From positions 558,001-622,000 of the forward strand of contig CBDFLD010000020.1 in the NCBI GenBank assembly GCA_965249005.1: DNA of 64,000 nucleotides. Reading direction: 5' to 3'. How positions within the stretch are numbered: position 1 is the first letter of the stretch; each line of letters opens with the position of its first letter. The notes under the pieces were generated by a model, which was given only the letters and a program-made list of their open reading frames with translations, made no database searches and was not told the DNA's origin. Made by a program: the position numbers and the translations under genes. Origin of the DNA: CBDFLD01 sp965249005. Lineage in GTDB: Bacteria; Acidobacteriota; UBA6911. This document shows positions 7,860 to 16,977 of this stretch, piece after piece.

Positions 7860-9680
7860 TAACAGGGAAAGCAAAGAGAAACACAAGAGACAAACCTTCC
7901 ATTGGTTGTCTGGATCACTTGATCTTGTTTGTCTCTGTTATGCCCTTCCTTTCGCCCGCCACTCTTGCTCCGCCGGGGGTACGGGCTCACCCGCCGGCGA
8001 GGCGCCTTCAAGTAAACCTGAGTTGCCTGATATAGTCGAACGTCGCCAAAAAGGTTTCGAGATGCTTGCTATAGGCCAATATCCTGTAAACGAGGCGACG
8101 ACCGGTTCTTACAATCTGACAGGGTATTTGCACAAAGTTCACCAGGAAGCGTTTGAACTCCATCCTCAAGATATCACGACGTACTGTCGGCGCCTGCGTC
8201 ACCAGGCCATACCAGGCCTTCAGATTCCACGCCAGCGATGCGATGACCATGTAGGCCCAGTTCGATACCAGACTGTCCGAAGGCATCCTCAAGGCGTTCA
8301 CTCCACTCTTGAGCTGACCGATGACGTTTTCCTGGTTGCAGCGATCGTTGGCAAAAAGGACCACTTCTCCCATCGTCATCTCCCGATCGTTGGTGATGTA
8401 GAAGAAGTACCGGACCTCATCAAACAGCCGGTGCTCCCCCTTTTCGATCGTGAGGTTCTTCCGAACCACAACCATGCGATAGGTTTTCTTACAGTGTCCG
8501 GGACGATAGTCAAACTCGGCGACCTGCTCGCTCTGCAGGCGGATGTTCTTGAATTCTCTCTCCTTGATTACTTGTTCTTTGACGTTTTCCGGACGGCGCC
8601 GTTCTTCGCTCTTGACCTCATAACGAGGAGGCCGCTCGAGCGGTTTCCATTGTCTCTCCGGCAGGGCATCGGCCATCCCGACCAGGTTCGGCTTGGCGTC
8701 ATAACCAAAGACAAAACCAACCCGCTCGTCCCAGCGATCGAAGTTTCTCGTCAGCGAGAAATCCGTGTCGCCCCGAAGCCAGACCTTCGTAAACACCGAC
8801 GACACCAGATCGATTGCCCGGTCCATCCACTCGGCCGCTCCGTCGGAAGAGGGACGGTTGCCCGGCCGATTCATCAGATAGAGGACCTCATTCGTATTGG
8901 CCAAGGTCACGATCAACGGTGCGTAACCCCAGATCCCGTTGTAGGCAATGTCCATTCCTTCCTTGCATTCCCCCAAGGTTCCGGCGACGGTCCCGTCCAC
9001 GTCGATGATGGCCTCCTTCCGGAAGGAAGCATCCTGCAACTTCCACACCTTGGTTCGGGTTTCATTGATGGTTTCCTGAAGTCCGAAGATCCAATCCTCA
9101 TCGAAACGACGGAGGAAATCTCCAGCCGTCGTGGGATCCGGAATCCTCTCGGCTCCCAGTCCGTTCATGTAGGTCTCATCCTGGCGCAACCGCTCGATAT
9201 CTTCGAGACAGGTTCCACCCGACAAGACGTTGTATGCGATGTTCAGTACATGATCGGATTCCCAGTAAGGAAAGTGGTACTTGAGCAAAACGATGTTTCT
9301 GTTGATATCTTTGTCCAATCCAAGCTTACACACGAGCTTGTGAATGGCTCCGATACCACCAGATCCGATGGCGCGCGTTCTCTCGGCGATCTCGTAGTAG
9401 GTGTTGGAGTCCTTGAACATAGGATCGGACCGGTCCTCAAACTGATTTCTTTCCAACCGGCGTGTAAGATTTTGCTTGTCTCGGAGGAGGATTCTGTGGT
9501 TTCTTTTATTCACCTGGAATGTGCTCCTTTCGGGATGTCTTGTAAATATATCAAACGCATTTTATCCCGTAACGGCGCACGTTCCAGGGCTTTTCTTCCT
9601 CCTCATGCAAAAAATCACGCTGGACTAAGGCCTAGTTTCCAGCAAGTGCGATTAGGTCTCAAAAGGGGAAACTAGGGGTG
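7860..9680 (-). mobile_element. IS1380-type insertion sequence (ends not resolved)
   Basis: The element consists of one transposase gene plus about 150 bp of flank on each side. I could not find convincing matching terminal repeats, so the borders are estimates. The left flank has a short inverted repeat (AGAGACAAAC at about 7884 versus GTTTGTCTCT near 7926). The right flank has CCTAGTTTCC/GGAAACTAGG about 46 bp apart (9631-9676). The left side abuts the truncated amidohydrolase. Confidence 0.6.
8008..9513 (-). CDS. IS1380 family transposase
   Basis: A 501-residue DDE transposase, full length for IS1380. Acidic residues fit the RNase H fold: Asp171/Asp173 in IIDVDGTVAG, Asp249 in WLRGDTDFS, and Glu395 in NQENVIGQLK, the YxxE-like region near the C-terminus. 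The N-terminus contains the typical segment GIGAIHKLVCKLGLDKDIN. The frame is intact, so the element may still be active. An open frame of over 600 codons runs antisense to it and is a shadow. An AAAGGAG Shine-Dalgarno lies 10-20 bp before the ATG, near 9528. Confidence 0.9.
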   Translation of the reverse strand: MNKRNHRILLRDKQNLTRRLERNQFEDRSDPMFKDSNTYYEIAERTRAIGSGGIGAIHKLVCKLGLDKDINRNIVLLKYHFPYWESDHVLNIAYNVLSGGTCLEDIERLRQDETYMNGLGAERIPDPTTAGDFLRRFDEDWIFGLQETINETRTKVWKLQDASFRKEAIIDVDGTVAGTLGECKEGMDIAYNGIWGYAPLIVTLANTNEVLYLMNRPGNRPSSDGAAEWMDRAIDLVSSVFTKVWLRGDTDFSLTRNFDRWDERVGFVFGYDAKPNLVGMADALPERQWKPLERPPRYEVKSEERRRPENVKEQVIKEREFKNIRLQSEQVAEFDYRPGHCKKTYRMVVVRKNLTIEKGEHRLFDEVRYFFYITNDREMTMGEVVLFANDRCNQENVIGQLKSGVNALRMPSDSLVSNWAYMVIASLAWNLKAWYGLVTQAPTVRRDILRMEFKRFLVNFVQIPCQIVRTGRRLVYRILAYSKHLETFLATFDYIRQLRFT

Positions 9681-9686
9681 GAGTGG

Positions 9687-9724
9687 TGGACTGCACCCCT
9701 GTCATGAGACAGGGGTGCAGTCCA
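9687..9724. repeat. Perfect 17-bp inverted repeat
   Basis: TGGACTGCACCCCTGTC and GACAGGGGTGCAGTCCA are separated by ATGA. A second small hairpin (GGGGATGTCCCC followed by TTTT, 9727-9742) follows directly. The pair could act as a terminator between the IS element and the next gene, or be a repeat insertion. Confidence 0.8.
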
Positions 9725-9757
9725 GGGGGATGTCCCCTTTTGCCCACTGAGGCGAAG

Positions 9758-11167
9758 ATGATCGCTCGTCACTTGCGCGTTTCTTGTCTTCCCTGTTTGC
9801 GACAACTCCCAGCCTGCTGGCTCTTGGTCTGCTCGGTCTCTTCCCTTCAGCCTGCAAGGGAGGCTCCAAAGTCAAAAAGCGACCACGAGACGGCTGGCGT
9901 TGCAATCAAGCCGCTCGAGCCCATCTGGGATTTCTACACCGGTGTGCTGCTCGAAGTTCGCGGACCGCGAGGAAACATCTTTTGGCTATGGCCCCAGGAG
10001 TATTGGAGTTGGATAACCGAAGAAGGGCAACGGAAAGGAGATTTCATCCAGGGCGAATTTGTTCGAGACTTTCGTCAGGATCCACAAACTGGCACGATCC
10101 ACTACAACCTCACCATGGCTCCGCGGGATTGCGACATTCGGGTCGAGGTAGTTCCCGGTCCGGACACATTGACCATTGTTCACCGCATTGCAAACCGAGG
10201 CTCGGGCACCGTCCTGGGAGGCTCTCCCTGTCTGCAGATCGGGCACGCCAGAGATTTTCAATCCTGGACTTTCGAGCAGGCCAAGCGGACGTTCCTTTGG
10301 ACTGTGCAGAATAAATTCACCTGGCTCTCGGACACTCCACGAACGGGCAAAGATGTACACCCCGACAACAAGCCCTTCTGTCAAAACTACCACTTCTCCG
10401 ATCCGACGAAGATGCACGGAGCCTTTGGCCGTTCGCCCGATCTTGCCGCCAGCGGTGTTATCGGGTCGGTTTCGACCGACCAGAGGTTCCTTGTGGCCTG
10501 CGTCAGCGAAAACGCCCAGTCGGTGGCCCACGGCCTCATGAACTGTCTTCACAGCTCGCTCGACTGCCGGACCGGGCCAGGAGAAGAAAAAGCCTTCCGC
10601 TATCGAATCTATTTTCTAGACAACGATATCGAACAGCTCGGCAGGAGAGTCCAGAACGATTTCCCGTCCGTGGCTGTCCTTCCCGCCGATCGCACGGAAC
10701 TCGTTCTAGCCGGGCAGTCGCCTCCGCTGGAGTCCTTCGAGGATGAAATGGCGTACGCGCGCCTCGCAATCGACGGCGGTTTGGTCGAACCCACGGTCCG
10801 TCGTCGGCTGACCGTGGAAGGAGGCGCGGCCCCCACCTACGGCGTCACCCACGGACAGGGCGCCGCCCTTTGTGAGCTGAAAGACGGCGGGTCGGTCACG
10901 GTTCCCGCCCTGTTTGTCCCCGACGAATCGAACCGCTACTTCTCAGTTGATTTGACGGTTCCCGAAAATCAAACGTTGACGATCAGACTTTTGTTGACCC
11001 AGCAGACCCGACGCGAAGAAGCAGAGTTTGCGGTTTCCCCCGGGGCAACCCGCCGATGCGTACTTCCGCTCGGCACCATCGGGGCGGGCGATCCCGTCAG
11101 CGTCACGCTGGCAGCGGAGGATGGAAAAGCCTGCCTCATCCAGATGGATGCTTTGTCGCTCTACTGA
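9758..11167 (+). CDS. Exported protein of unknown function
   Basis: A 469-residue protein I do not recognise. I use the ATG at 9758 because the upstream in-frame codons lie inside the perfect palindrome, and GGCGAAG lies just before it. A hydrophobic stretch (CLPCLRQLPACWLLVCSVSSL) suggests an export signal. Residues 50-300 look like a beta-rich carbohydrate-handling module (GNIFWLWPQEYWSW, GGSPCLQIGHARDFQSWTF). The C-terminal 130 residues form a second beta-sandwich-like part (FSVDLTVPENQTLTIRLLL, PVSVTLAAEDG). It converges on the 11214-14651 gene with 46 bp between stops. A sugar-binding or lyase-associated role is only a guess. Confidence 0.7.
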   Translation: MIARHLRVSCLPCLRQLPACWLLVCSVSSLQPAREAPKSKSDHETAGVAIKPLEPIWDFYTGVLLEVRGPRGNIFWLWPQEYWSWITEEGQRKGDFIQGEFVRDFRQDPQTGTIHYNLTMAPRDCDIRVEVVPGPDTLTIVHRIANRGSGTVLGGSPCLQIGHARDFQSWTFEQAKRTFLWTVQNKFTWLSDTPRTGKDVHPDNKPFCQNYHFSDPTKMHGAFGRSPDLAASGVIGSVSTDQRFLVACVSENAQSVAHGLMNCLHSSLDCRTGPGEEKAFRYRIYFLDNDIEQLGRRVQNDFPSVAVLPADRTELVLAGQSPPLESFEDEMAYARLAIDGGLVEPTVRRRLTVEGGAAPTYGVTHGQGAALCELKDGGSVTVPALFVPDESNRYFSVDLTVPENQTLTIRLLLTQQTRREEAEFAVSPGATRRCVLPLGTIGAGDPVSVTLAAEDGKACLIQMDALSLY

Positions 11168-11213
11168 GCCCGATCAGTTTTCTCAGCCGCCGGCTCTCCA
11201 AGAACGACCATCA

Positions 11214-14200
11214 TTATATCTCCGCCCAAGATTTGTTGGGCTTCCTCCACTCGAGCCGAGAGTGGGCGGCATTGTTGAACGTCGTGATCTCGTCGGTGAT
11301 CTTGTTCTCCGGGTCGAGTACAACGTAGACCTCGCGGCTGTCCTCGACCAGGGTCCAGTTGACCCCGACGGTCACGGTTTGCGGTTCCAGATCGTTCGGC
11401 GCTTCCAGATTGGGAACGGTCGAACGTCCAATCTCCTTGCCGCCGTCATCGGGGTCTCCGTCATAGAACACAACTGCGAGGTTCTTCACCGGGACGGAAC
11501 CGACATTGTGAACCCTCACAAGGAGCAGACTCCGTTCCGGGTTGTACCGGATATCTCCCGCCGAAATGGCCGGATCCGGAGCCTTGTTGGCGATCCGGCC
11601 CCGCCTCTGTTGATCCAGCTCGATCAGATAGGTCGTCTTGGGCGCTACCCGGATCTGAATCGGCGTGCCGGCCTGGGGCCAGACGAAGGTGCGTGCGGTG
11701 ACCGAATCCATTTTTTCGTCGTCGTCCGCATCCGGACCGTAACGGAGTGTATACTCGCCGTTTGGCTCCAGTTCCCACGGCACGATCCCGATCTCACGCG
11801 CATCGGGGGCCATGCTGTGATAGAGAATGCGAAACCCTTGGGCATCGGCCGCCATGACAGCCGCTGCGAAGTATTTTGTCGTATCGGCGTAAGTGATGGG
11901 GGCTCGGATCATCGGCCCGCCGAACCCACCGCCCGTATAAGTGAACAGCACCGACAGCAGTCCGGGCATTGGCACCCGGTCGGTGGCCGAGGCCTGGGTC
12001 GTCATCAAGGGCCAGACCATATTGCGCATTTCCTGCGCAAACAGCATGTGATCCTCGATCTGGGTCTTTGTGATGTCGTTGACCAACTTCCCCTTACGTC
12101 CCTCGATGATCCGTTTGGCCTTCAGCCACTGTTCCGTCCCCTTGAGTTCCGCGGCCACCCACTCCTCGCCGCCGGGATGCAAGGCGATTTTCTGCGTTCG
12201 TTTTGGTTTTGGTGCTATCGTTGCGTCGCTCGTGGGGCTTGTCGCCACACTCCGACTTGGCGGAGTCCAACGTTTGAGCAGAATGTCGATTCCGCTGCGC
12301 GTGTCGCGCATCGATTGCATCCAGGGAGCCTTGCCCAATCTCTCTCTTCCACTCAGATCGGCGGCATGCCCGAATCTGTCGGCCAGCGCGTGCTCCAGTC
12401 GAATCGGCTCCAGATACTTCGCGTCGCCGGTTTGCTGGTAGGCGACAAGAAACAAATCTTGAATGTAGCCCTTGTATCGCTGGCCCTTCACACCGGCCCA
12501 ATCGTAGTTGACGGTCCCCTTCGGATGGCTGGCTGTCCACCAATTCGGCGAGTTCGTGCCGCCTGGAATCGCATCCGGAAACGATACCTGAGCCGGCATC
12601 ACTCCCGTCGGCTTGCCGCGCGCGGCCGACATGGCGGAGGCGAGCCAGGCATCGGCCAATTCCACGAACAACTTCGAAATCGCCGGGTTCTGGTTGTAGG
12701 CGAGCACGGCCGCCGCCGGCCGCACGGCGCGATAATTGATCCACGAATCGTTCATCTGGTCACCGCGTCCCACCTGGCTGGCGCCGAAAAAGTTGGCACG
12801 GAACCTCCTCCGTCCGGCCGTGTCGAAGGCGGTCCACAAATCGCGCATCAACTTCGCAGTCTTGAGGCTTCGTTCGATCCAGAGCGGATTTCCGTAATCG
12901 ATTTGGGCCATCATTCCCAGTGTGTTGCCGGTCCATTCGGCCGAATGTTCCGCATCGGCCATCGGTTGGCAGAAACCGATCTCCGGATCGATCTCCGAGA
13001 GGTTCCACATTCCTTCGACCAGTTTTCCAGCACCGGCCACCAACTCTTCGGATACCCCCTTGCTCAGGTAACCGAGATAGCCGAACGCCCCGACGATTTC
13101 GACGTCGTCTCCGAAGCCGCCGCCAATGTTTCCTTCCGGATACTGCTTGTGGCGAATCCAGTATTCGGCCCAATCGATCATCTGCGCGTAGTTAGCCTGC
13201 AGCAGGCGCGCCCACTCCGGCGAACCTTCGGTCTCGGAGTAATAATCGTGCAGGATCCAGTCTGTCCGACCGCCTCCCTCGCCGTGAGGGTCCCACCTAT
13301 AGTCCATATAGAAGCGGACGTGGCGGTTGTCCGGAAACTTCTGGTGGAGCTCCTCGAAGATCTTCTTCGCGGTATTCAGGGTTGGGATATAGGGCATGAG
13401 CATGTGGACGGCCTGTCCTGCGTACAACCGCGCCTTGTAATACAAGGGGGAGCCGGGCTTGATCATCCACAGAAACGCAAACGCTTTGTCGTTCTCGATG
13501 AAGTGGTTCCTTTGCACCGGCGCGCCGTCGATCCAGCGCATGCGGCCCCGATCCAGATGGGTGCGCAAACCTTTGTGGAAGATCCTCGCATCCCGCAACA
13601 GCTCCTCCACGCCTTGCTCATCGGGATACTTTGCGACATGCTCAGTGAGTATCTCAATCGCCGCCGGCGTCAACTCCTCTTCCTTCTCGACCTCCGGCCT
13701 TCCCGCCAAATACAGCTGAACGATCGCCTTGCCGACCTGGGCGTCAGGTTCGGCCACGCCCTGCAGTGTTTGCAATGCCCCGGCGAAATCGCCCGAGTTG
13801 TACTTGGAGATTGCAGCGTATAGCGGCGCCGATCGGACTCGGGGGGACAATCTGAGCGAATCGCCGTCGGACACAACGGGCGGGCTAGCGCCCGGATTCA
13901 CTTCGATCGCCATGATGCTGTGACGGATAAACGGAAAGCCGATGTAGTGGTACGGGGGATCTTTCTTGGTTGTATCACTGCGCCAGTGAACGCCGATCGG
14001 GTTTTCCCAGGTCGCCTGTTCCTTCATGTGCTCGTCGTAGTAGCTCGAATCGCTTGTAAGAAGAACCTCGATGGCACCGTCTCGCACGTCGACCGTATGG
14101 CGGACCTGGGTCCACCAGCCAATGGGTGTTTTGTGCAGGCTTCGATAGCCGCCAGGAGCCCACGCAGCCACACGCTCCTCGACGGTCTCGGTGTTGATCT

Positions 14201-14651
14201 TCACGACGATCGAACCGATCTCCTTCGAAAGGTCACCAAGTGTCAGGGTCACACGGTAGGTTCCGTCGGGAACATCGAGCCGGAATGACACATCGGCGGC
14301 GCTGATCAGACCATCGCGATTCAGATCATTGCGGTTTTCGTCGACAAACTCATCCATCCAGTTCGTGCCACCTCGCGGGCTGTTCGCCCCAGCCCGCCGC
14401 CTTTGCTCCTCGGTGCCCGGATAGCCGAAGACGACTCCAGTTGGAGCCGTACCTCTCCAACCATATCCTCTCGCGGCGCTATAGACATCCGAGCCCGTCA
14501 AACCTCGGTAGCCTTCCATCACAGCCGCCTCTGCTGGACCGGCGTCAAATCGCCATACCTTCTCTTCGGACAAAGCTACGCTCGAAACCACGAAATAGGC
14601 GGCAAAAGCCAGCAACCCCTGCCTCAGATGCGCCTTCTCTGTATATTTCAT
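11214..14651 (-). CDS. Large secreted multidomain protein, malectin-like N-terminus and CARDB-like C-terminus
   Basis: A 1145-residue exported protein. I start it at the ATG at 14649-14651, which opens a signal peptide (KAHLRQGLLAFAAYFVVSSVALS); upstream codons overlap a sulfotransferase relic. Residues about 28-250 resemble malectin/CBM-like modules (WRFDAGPAEAAVMEGY, VPDGTYRVTLTLGD). A calcium-loop-like DLNRDGLISAAD sits near residue 109, as in dockerin or EF-hand repeats. The central 500 residues are helical and Trp-rich (RWDPHGEGGGRTDWILHDYY, MWNLSEIDPEIGF), suggesting an alpha/alpha toroid. The last 100 residues look like a CARDB adhesion domain (LLLVRVHNVGSVPVKNLAVVFYDG). A polysaccharide-active role is inferred. 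A 931-codon antisense open frame is a shadow. Confidence 0.8.
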   Translation of the reverse strand: MKYTEKAHLRQGLLAFAAYFVVSSVALSEEKVWRFDAGPAEAAVMEGYRGLTGSDVYSAARGYGWRGTAPTGVVFGYPGTEEQRRRAGANSPRGGTNWMDEFVDENRNDLNRDGLISAADVSFRLDVPDGTYRVTLTLGDLSKEIGSIVVKINTETVEERVAAWAPGGYRSLHKTPIGWWTQVRHTVDVRDGAIEVLLTSDSSYYDEHMKEQATWENPIGVHWRSDTTKKDPPYHYIGFPFIRHSIMAIEVNPGASPPVVSDGDSLRLSPRVRSAPLYAAISKYNSGDFAGALQTLQGVAEPDAQVGKAIVQLYLAGRPEVEKEEELTPAAIEILTEHVAKYPDEQGVEELLRDARIFHKGLRTHLDRGRMRWIDGAPVQRNHFIENDKAFAFLWMIKPGSPLYYKARLYAGQAVHMLMPYIPTLNTAKKIFEELHQKFPDNRHVRFYMDYRWDPHGEGGGRTDWILHDYYSETEGSPEWARLLQANYAQMIDWAEYWIRHKQYPEGNIGGGFGDDVEIVGAFGYLGYLSKGVSEELVAGAGKLVEGMWNLSEIDPEIGFCQPMADAEHSAEWTGNTLGMMAQIDYGNPLWIERSLKTAKLMRDLWTAFDTAGRRRFRANFFGASQVGRGDQMNDSWINYRAVRPAAAVLAYNQNPAISKLFVELADAWLASAMSAARGKPTGVMPAQVSFPDAIPGGTNSPNWWTASHPKGTVNYDWAGVKGQRYKGYIQDLFLVAYQQTGDAKYLEPIRLEHALADRFGHAADLSGRERLGKAPWMQSMRDTRSGIDILLKRWTPPSRSVATSPTSDATIAPKPKRTQKIALHPGGEEWVAAELKGTEQWLKAKRIIEGRKGKLVNDITKTQIEDHMLFAQEMRNMVWPLMTTQASATDRVPMPGLLSVLFTYTGGGFGGPMIRAPITYADTTKYFAAAVMAADAQGFRILYHSMAPDAREIGIVPWELEPNGEYTLRYGPDADDDEKMDSVTARTFVWPQAGTPIQIRVAPKTTYLIELDQQRRGRIANKAPDPAISAGDIRYNPERSLLLVRVHNVGSVPVKNLAVVFYDGDPDDGGKEIGRSTVPNLEAPNDLEPQTVTVGVNWTLVEDSREVYVVLDPENKITDEITTFNNAAHSRLEWRKPNKSWAEI

Positions 14652-14708
14652 TGCAGAATCCTCAGCGTTCCAAGAAAAGCAGATACTGAACCATATGGAC
14701 AATTCTAG

Positions 14709-15152
14709 CGAAATCTCGGTCTCCAGCCAATTGACGGAAGGCTTTGTCTGACGCTGCCAGCCTGGCGTGAGCATGGCACCCGCGAGGAGCGAATCCTGGT
14801 CTGTTTGCGCAATCCGGCGCATGCGGCCCAGAGTCTGAAGCGCCGCAACCGGATCCCTCATCGCCTGGCCTACTCACTATGGCACGAGCATTACCGGCGA
14901 CTGCTCGACCATGCCGACGATTCACCCCTATGGTTTGTGGACTATGCCGACCTGCTCGATCCGCAACGCTGCCAGCAGGAGTTGCGGCTGGCCTTCCGTT
15001 TCATGCGGATAGAAGCCTCCTCCGCGAAACTGGTCGAACTGAGCAACGCGCACGTCAAGCCCGGAACAGGCCACGCTCAGAAGATCGAGGCGATCTCAGC
15101 CGGACAAAGCCACGTACCGCGAACACGGAGCAAGCTATGCAGCACACAATGA
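14709..15152 (+). pseudogene. Sulfotransferase-family fragment
   Basis: Translation in the frame ending at the TGA 15150-15152 gives DGRLCLTLPAWREHG, RILVCLRNPAHAAQSLKRRN, LAYSLWHEHYRRLLDH and WFVDYADLLDPQ. This matches the order of motifs in the C-terminal half of PAPS-dependent sulfotransferases (LCLTLPxW, RNPxxxAxSL, LWxxYxxxLL, VDYxDLL). A TAG at 14706-14708 closes the frame upstream, and the N-terminal PAPS-binding part is absent. It is therefore a relic whose 5' part has been replaced by the neighbouring minus-strand gene. The tail after about 15060 is degraded. Confidence 0.7.
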
Positions 15153-15235
15153 GGATTAGGTAGCTGATCCACAGTTCCAATCGTATCGATGTAGCCACTA
15201 GACTAGTCGCGTATCTTTGAACGCAAACCATCGGG

Positions 15236-16135
15236 TCATCTTTTTACCGCCCTTTTCTGGAGCAGCTTGTCTACCTTTTCCATCAGCGCATCGCGCCGCT
15301 GCAACATGGACTTGATCTGCCCTTTGCTGAGCACTCCCTTCATTTCCTTCTTGAGGCTTTCGCTATCGAGCGCTTCCACCTTTTCCCAAAAATCCGCGTT
15401 GCAGTAGAGGAGGGGATAGGGGGTCCGTAGCGCCTTCTCGAGGCCGAACGATCGTGTGTGGTCAATCAACCAGACATTCCAGTCCGGGTCGATCAGAATG
15501 TTTCCTTGGTTGCGATCCGTGTTGCCAATCAGATTGTCGAAGCTGCGCATGATCTGGAATTGATGCACCCACCTGAGACCGCCCTGCGGTTTGAGCTTCT
15601 TTTCGACTCGATCCTGCTCCATCATGGTGCCTTCCACCCAGATTTGAAGCGTGCCCTTTTCTTTCCCGATTCGCCGCTTCACTACTGGGGGCACGTTGTT
15701 GAGACCCAAGATCTGGCTCAGACGATACGCAGCAATCTCGAACCGGCAGTCGTCGCGAAAGTTGATTATTGTGGACCCATCCGCCAACTCAGCCACGGGC
15801 TTCTGTATCTCGACGTCGCGGAAAGCCGCGTGCACTTGAATTCCATCCTTCTCCAGGAGAACTTTGGAAATCCGGTTGACCCCTATCTTGACTTTTTTTT
15901 GAGAGACAACCCTAGCCGTTCTGAGAAACTCCAGAACCTCCTCGTCGGTGTTGAATGGCAACGGTTTTGAATCAACCCCCAACCATGTCCGTCCTGGCGT
16001 GCCCAGTTGGGTTGTCTTGTTTTCCGTCGCGCTGGACGCCGCTTGCCGGTCCGCCTTGCCCTGGCTCACACCCGGAGCCACGGCCGCCCAAACCATGGGA
16101 GCTATCAAAATGCCCAGTCGAAGTATTTGTCTCAT
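15236..16135 (-). CDS. Exported kinase-fold protein (PI3K/FAM20/HipA-like)
   Basis: A 299-residue protein with a signal peptide (MRQILRLGILIAPMVWAAVA). A very strong Shine-Dalgarno, AAAGGAGG, fixes the start at 16135. The rest resembles the PI3/4-kinase and HipA/FAM20 fold: AFRDV (beta strand, about 104-108), FEIAAYRLSQILGLNNVPP with candidate helix-C Glu133, NLIGNTDRNQGNILID with catalytic-type Asp207 and Asn212, and LIDHTRSFG with metal-type Asp225. The key residues are present, so activity is plausible. Kinases of this fold outside the cytoplasm would need an ATP source there. The target is unknown. 593 bp separate it from mazE. Confidence 0.7.
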   Translation of the reverse strand: MRQILRLGILIAPMVWAAVAPGVSQGKADRQAASSATENKTTQLGTPGRTWLGVDSKPLPFNTDEEVLEFLRTARVVSQKKVKIGVNRISKVLLEKDGIQVHAAFRDVEIQKPVAELADGSTIINFRDDCRFEIAAYRLSQILGLNNVPPVVKRRIGKEKGTLQIWVEGTMMEQDRVEKKLKPQGGLRWVHQFQIMRSFDNLIGNTDRNQGNILIDPDWNVWLIDHTRSFGLEKALRTPYPLLYCNADFWEKVEALDSESLKKEMKGVLSKGQIKSMLQRRDALMEKVDKLLQKRAVKR

Positions 16136-16671
16136 CGCTAACCTCCTTTATTCCTGCAGTGGAGACTGCAACTGGGAGACCAGACTTCGGTCGTCGCCGG
16201 CAATTTGTTGCTATTCGCGTAACTATCTAAAGTAAAAGGAGATACGATTGGCCGAGGAGATCGTCTCCGATTGCCACTGAACTTCGTAGCACCACAAGAG
16301 CAATCCGACCGGATAGACGTCTATCTACTAGGATAGTGATTCGAGCTGGGAGCAGCTGGGCGACTCATCGAGCGACCATTGCATCGCGGTTTTCGATACG
16401 AGCCGGCTCGGTGTTCGGTGTCGGGTTGCATCTGCTTCGTCATTGGATCTATCATCATCCAAATCATTTCTCAAAGCAATCAGGAAATTCGCGTCTTGGC
16501 ACGCGAGGGACGTCCCCCACGTTTACCACGTTACTGCTCATCTCAGGAGGTTCCCGCTGATTTGTGCCGGTTGTGGCAACGAGGTAGCTCTCTCGATGGG
16601 CGGCCTTTATCCGGATTGCAAAGAAGTGGGAGTGAAGGACCGACCGACCTCGCACGTTCAATACCCGCGCT
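16136..16671. other. Intergenic region with one REP-type repeat
   Basis: There is no convincing gene. A single copy of the GGGACGTCCCCCACGTTTACC repeat lies at 16507-16527. The remaining sequence shows no conserved frame, RNA hairpin or known site that I can support. Confidence 0.55.
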
Positions 16672-16707
16672 TGACGCACCTTCATGACGTGATTATAATG
16701 TAATCAC
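16672..16707 (+). promoter_or_regulatory. mazEF promoter with overlapping operator
   Basis: TTGACG (16672-16677), 16 bp, then TATAAT (16694-16699) make a near-consensus sigma-70 promoter. The inverted repeat GTGATTA-N5-TAATCAC (16689-16707) covers the -10 box. That is where an AbrB-like antitoxin or toxin-antitoxin complex would bind to repress its own operon. Confidence 0.75.
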
Positions 16708-16728
16708 ATGGCAGGAGGTGTTGGTCCC

Positions 16729-16977
16729 ATGAAAACTCGATTGGTTCAAATAGGCAACTCTCGCGGCGTGCGCATTCCCAAGCCTCTGATCGAGGAGGCC
16801 GGACTGCACGACGAGGTAGAGATTCGCGTTCGGGCAGGGTCAATCGTCATCATGCCATCCAGAGCCGCTCGATCAGGCTGGGCAGAGGCCGCAAGGCTCC
16901 TCCAGGAGCAGGAAAAGGGCAGACTTCTAGATCCTCCTACACCCACGAGATTCGACGACGAGGAGTGGGAGTGGTAA
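16729..16977 (+). CDS. mazE: MazE-like AbrB-fold antitoxin
   Basis: An 82-residue antitoxin. The N-terminal half is a swapped-hairpin AbrB DNA-binding domain (TRLVQIGNSRGVRIPKPLIEEAGL, VEIRVRAGSIVIMP). The acidic C-terminal tail (TRFDDEEWEW) is the type that wraps and blocks MazF. AGGAGGTG precedes the ATG at 16729 with good spacing, which I prefer to the earlier ATG at 16708. The gene overlaps mazF by 13 bp, so the two are translationally coupled. The palindromic operator over its promoter suggests autoregulation. Confidence 0.88.
   Translation: MKTRLVQIGNSRGVRIPKPLIEEAGLHDEVEIRVRAGSIVIMPSRAARSGWAEAARLLQEQEKGRLLDPPTPTRFDDEEWEW

Noticed and set aside
7855..9675. 606-codon plus-strand open frame
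   Set aside because: Shadow of the IS1380 transposase, which has the expected DDE residues on the minus strand.
11028..13823. 931-codon open frame on the plus strand
   Set aside because: It is antisense to the 11214-14651 gene, whose translation has a signal peptide and recognisable modules, while this one has none.
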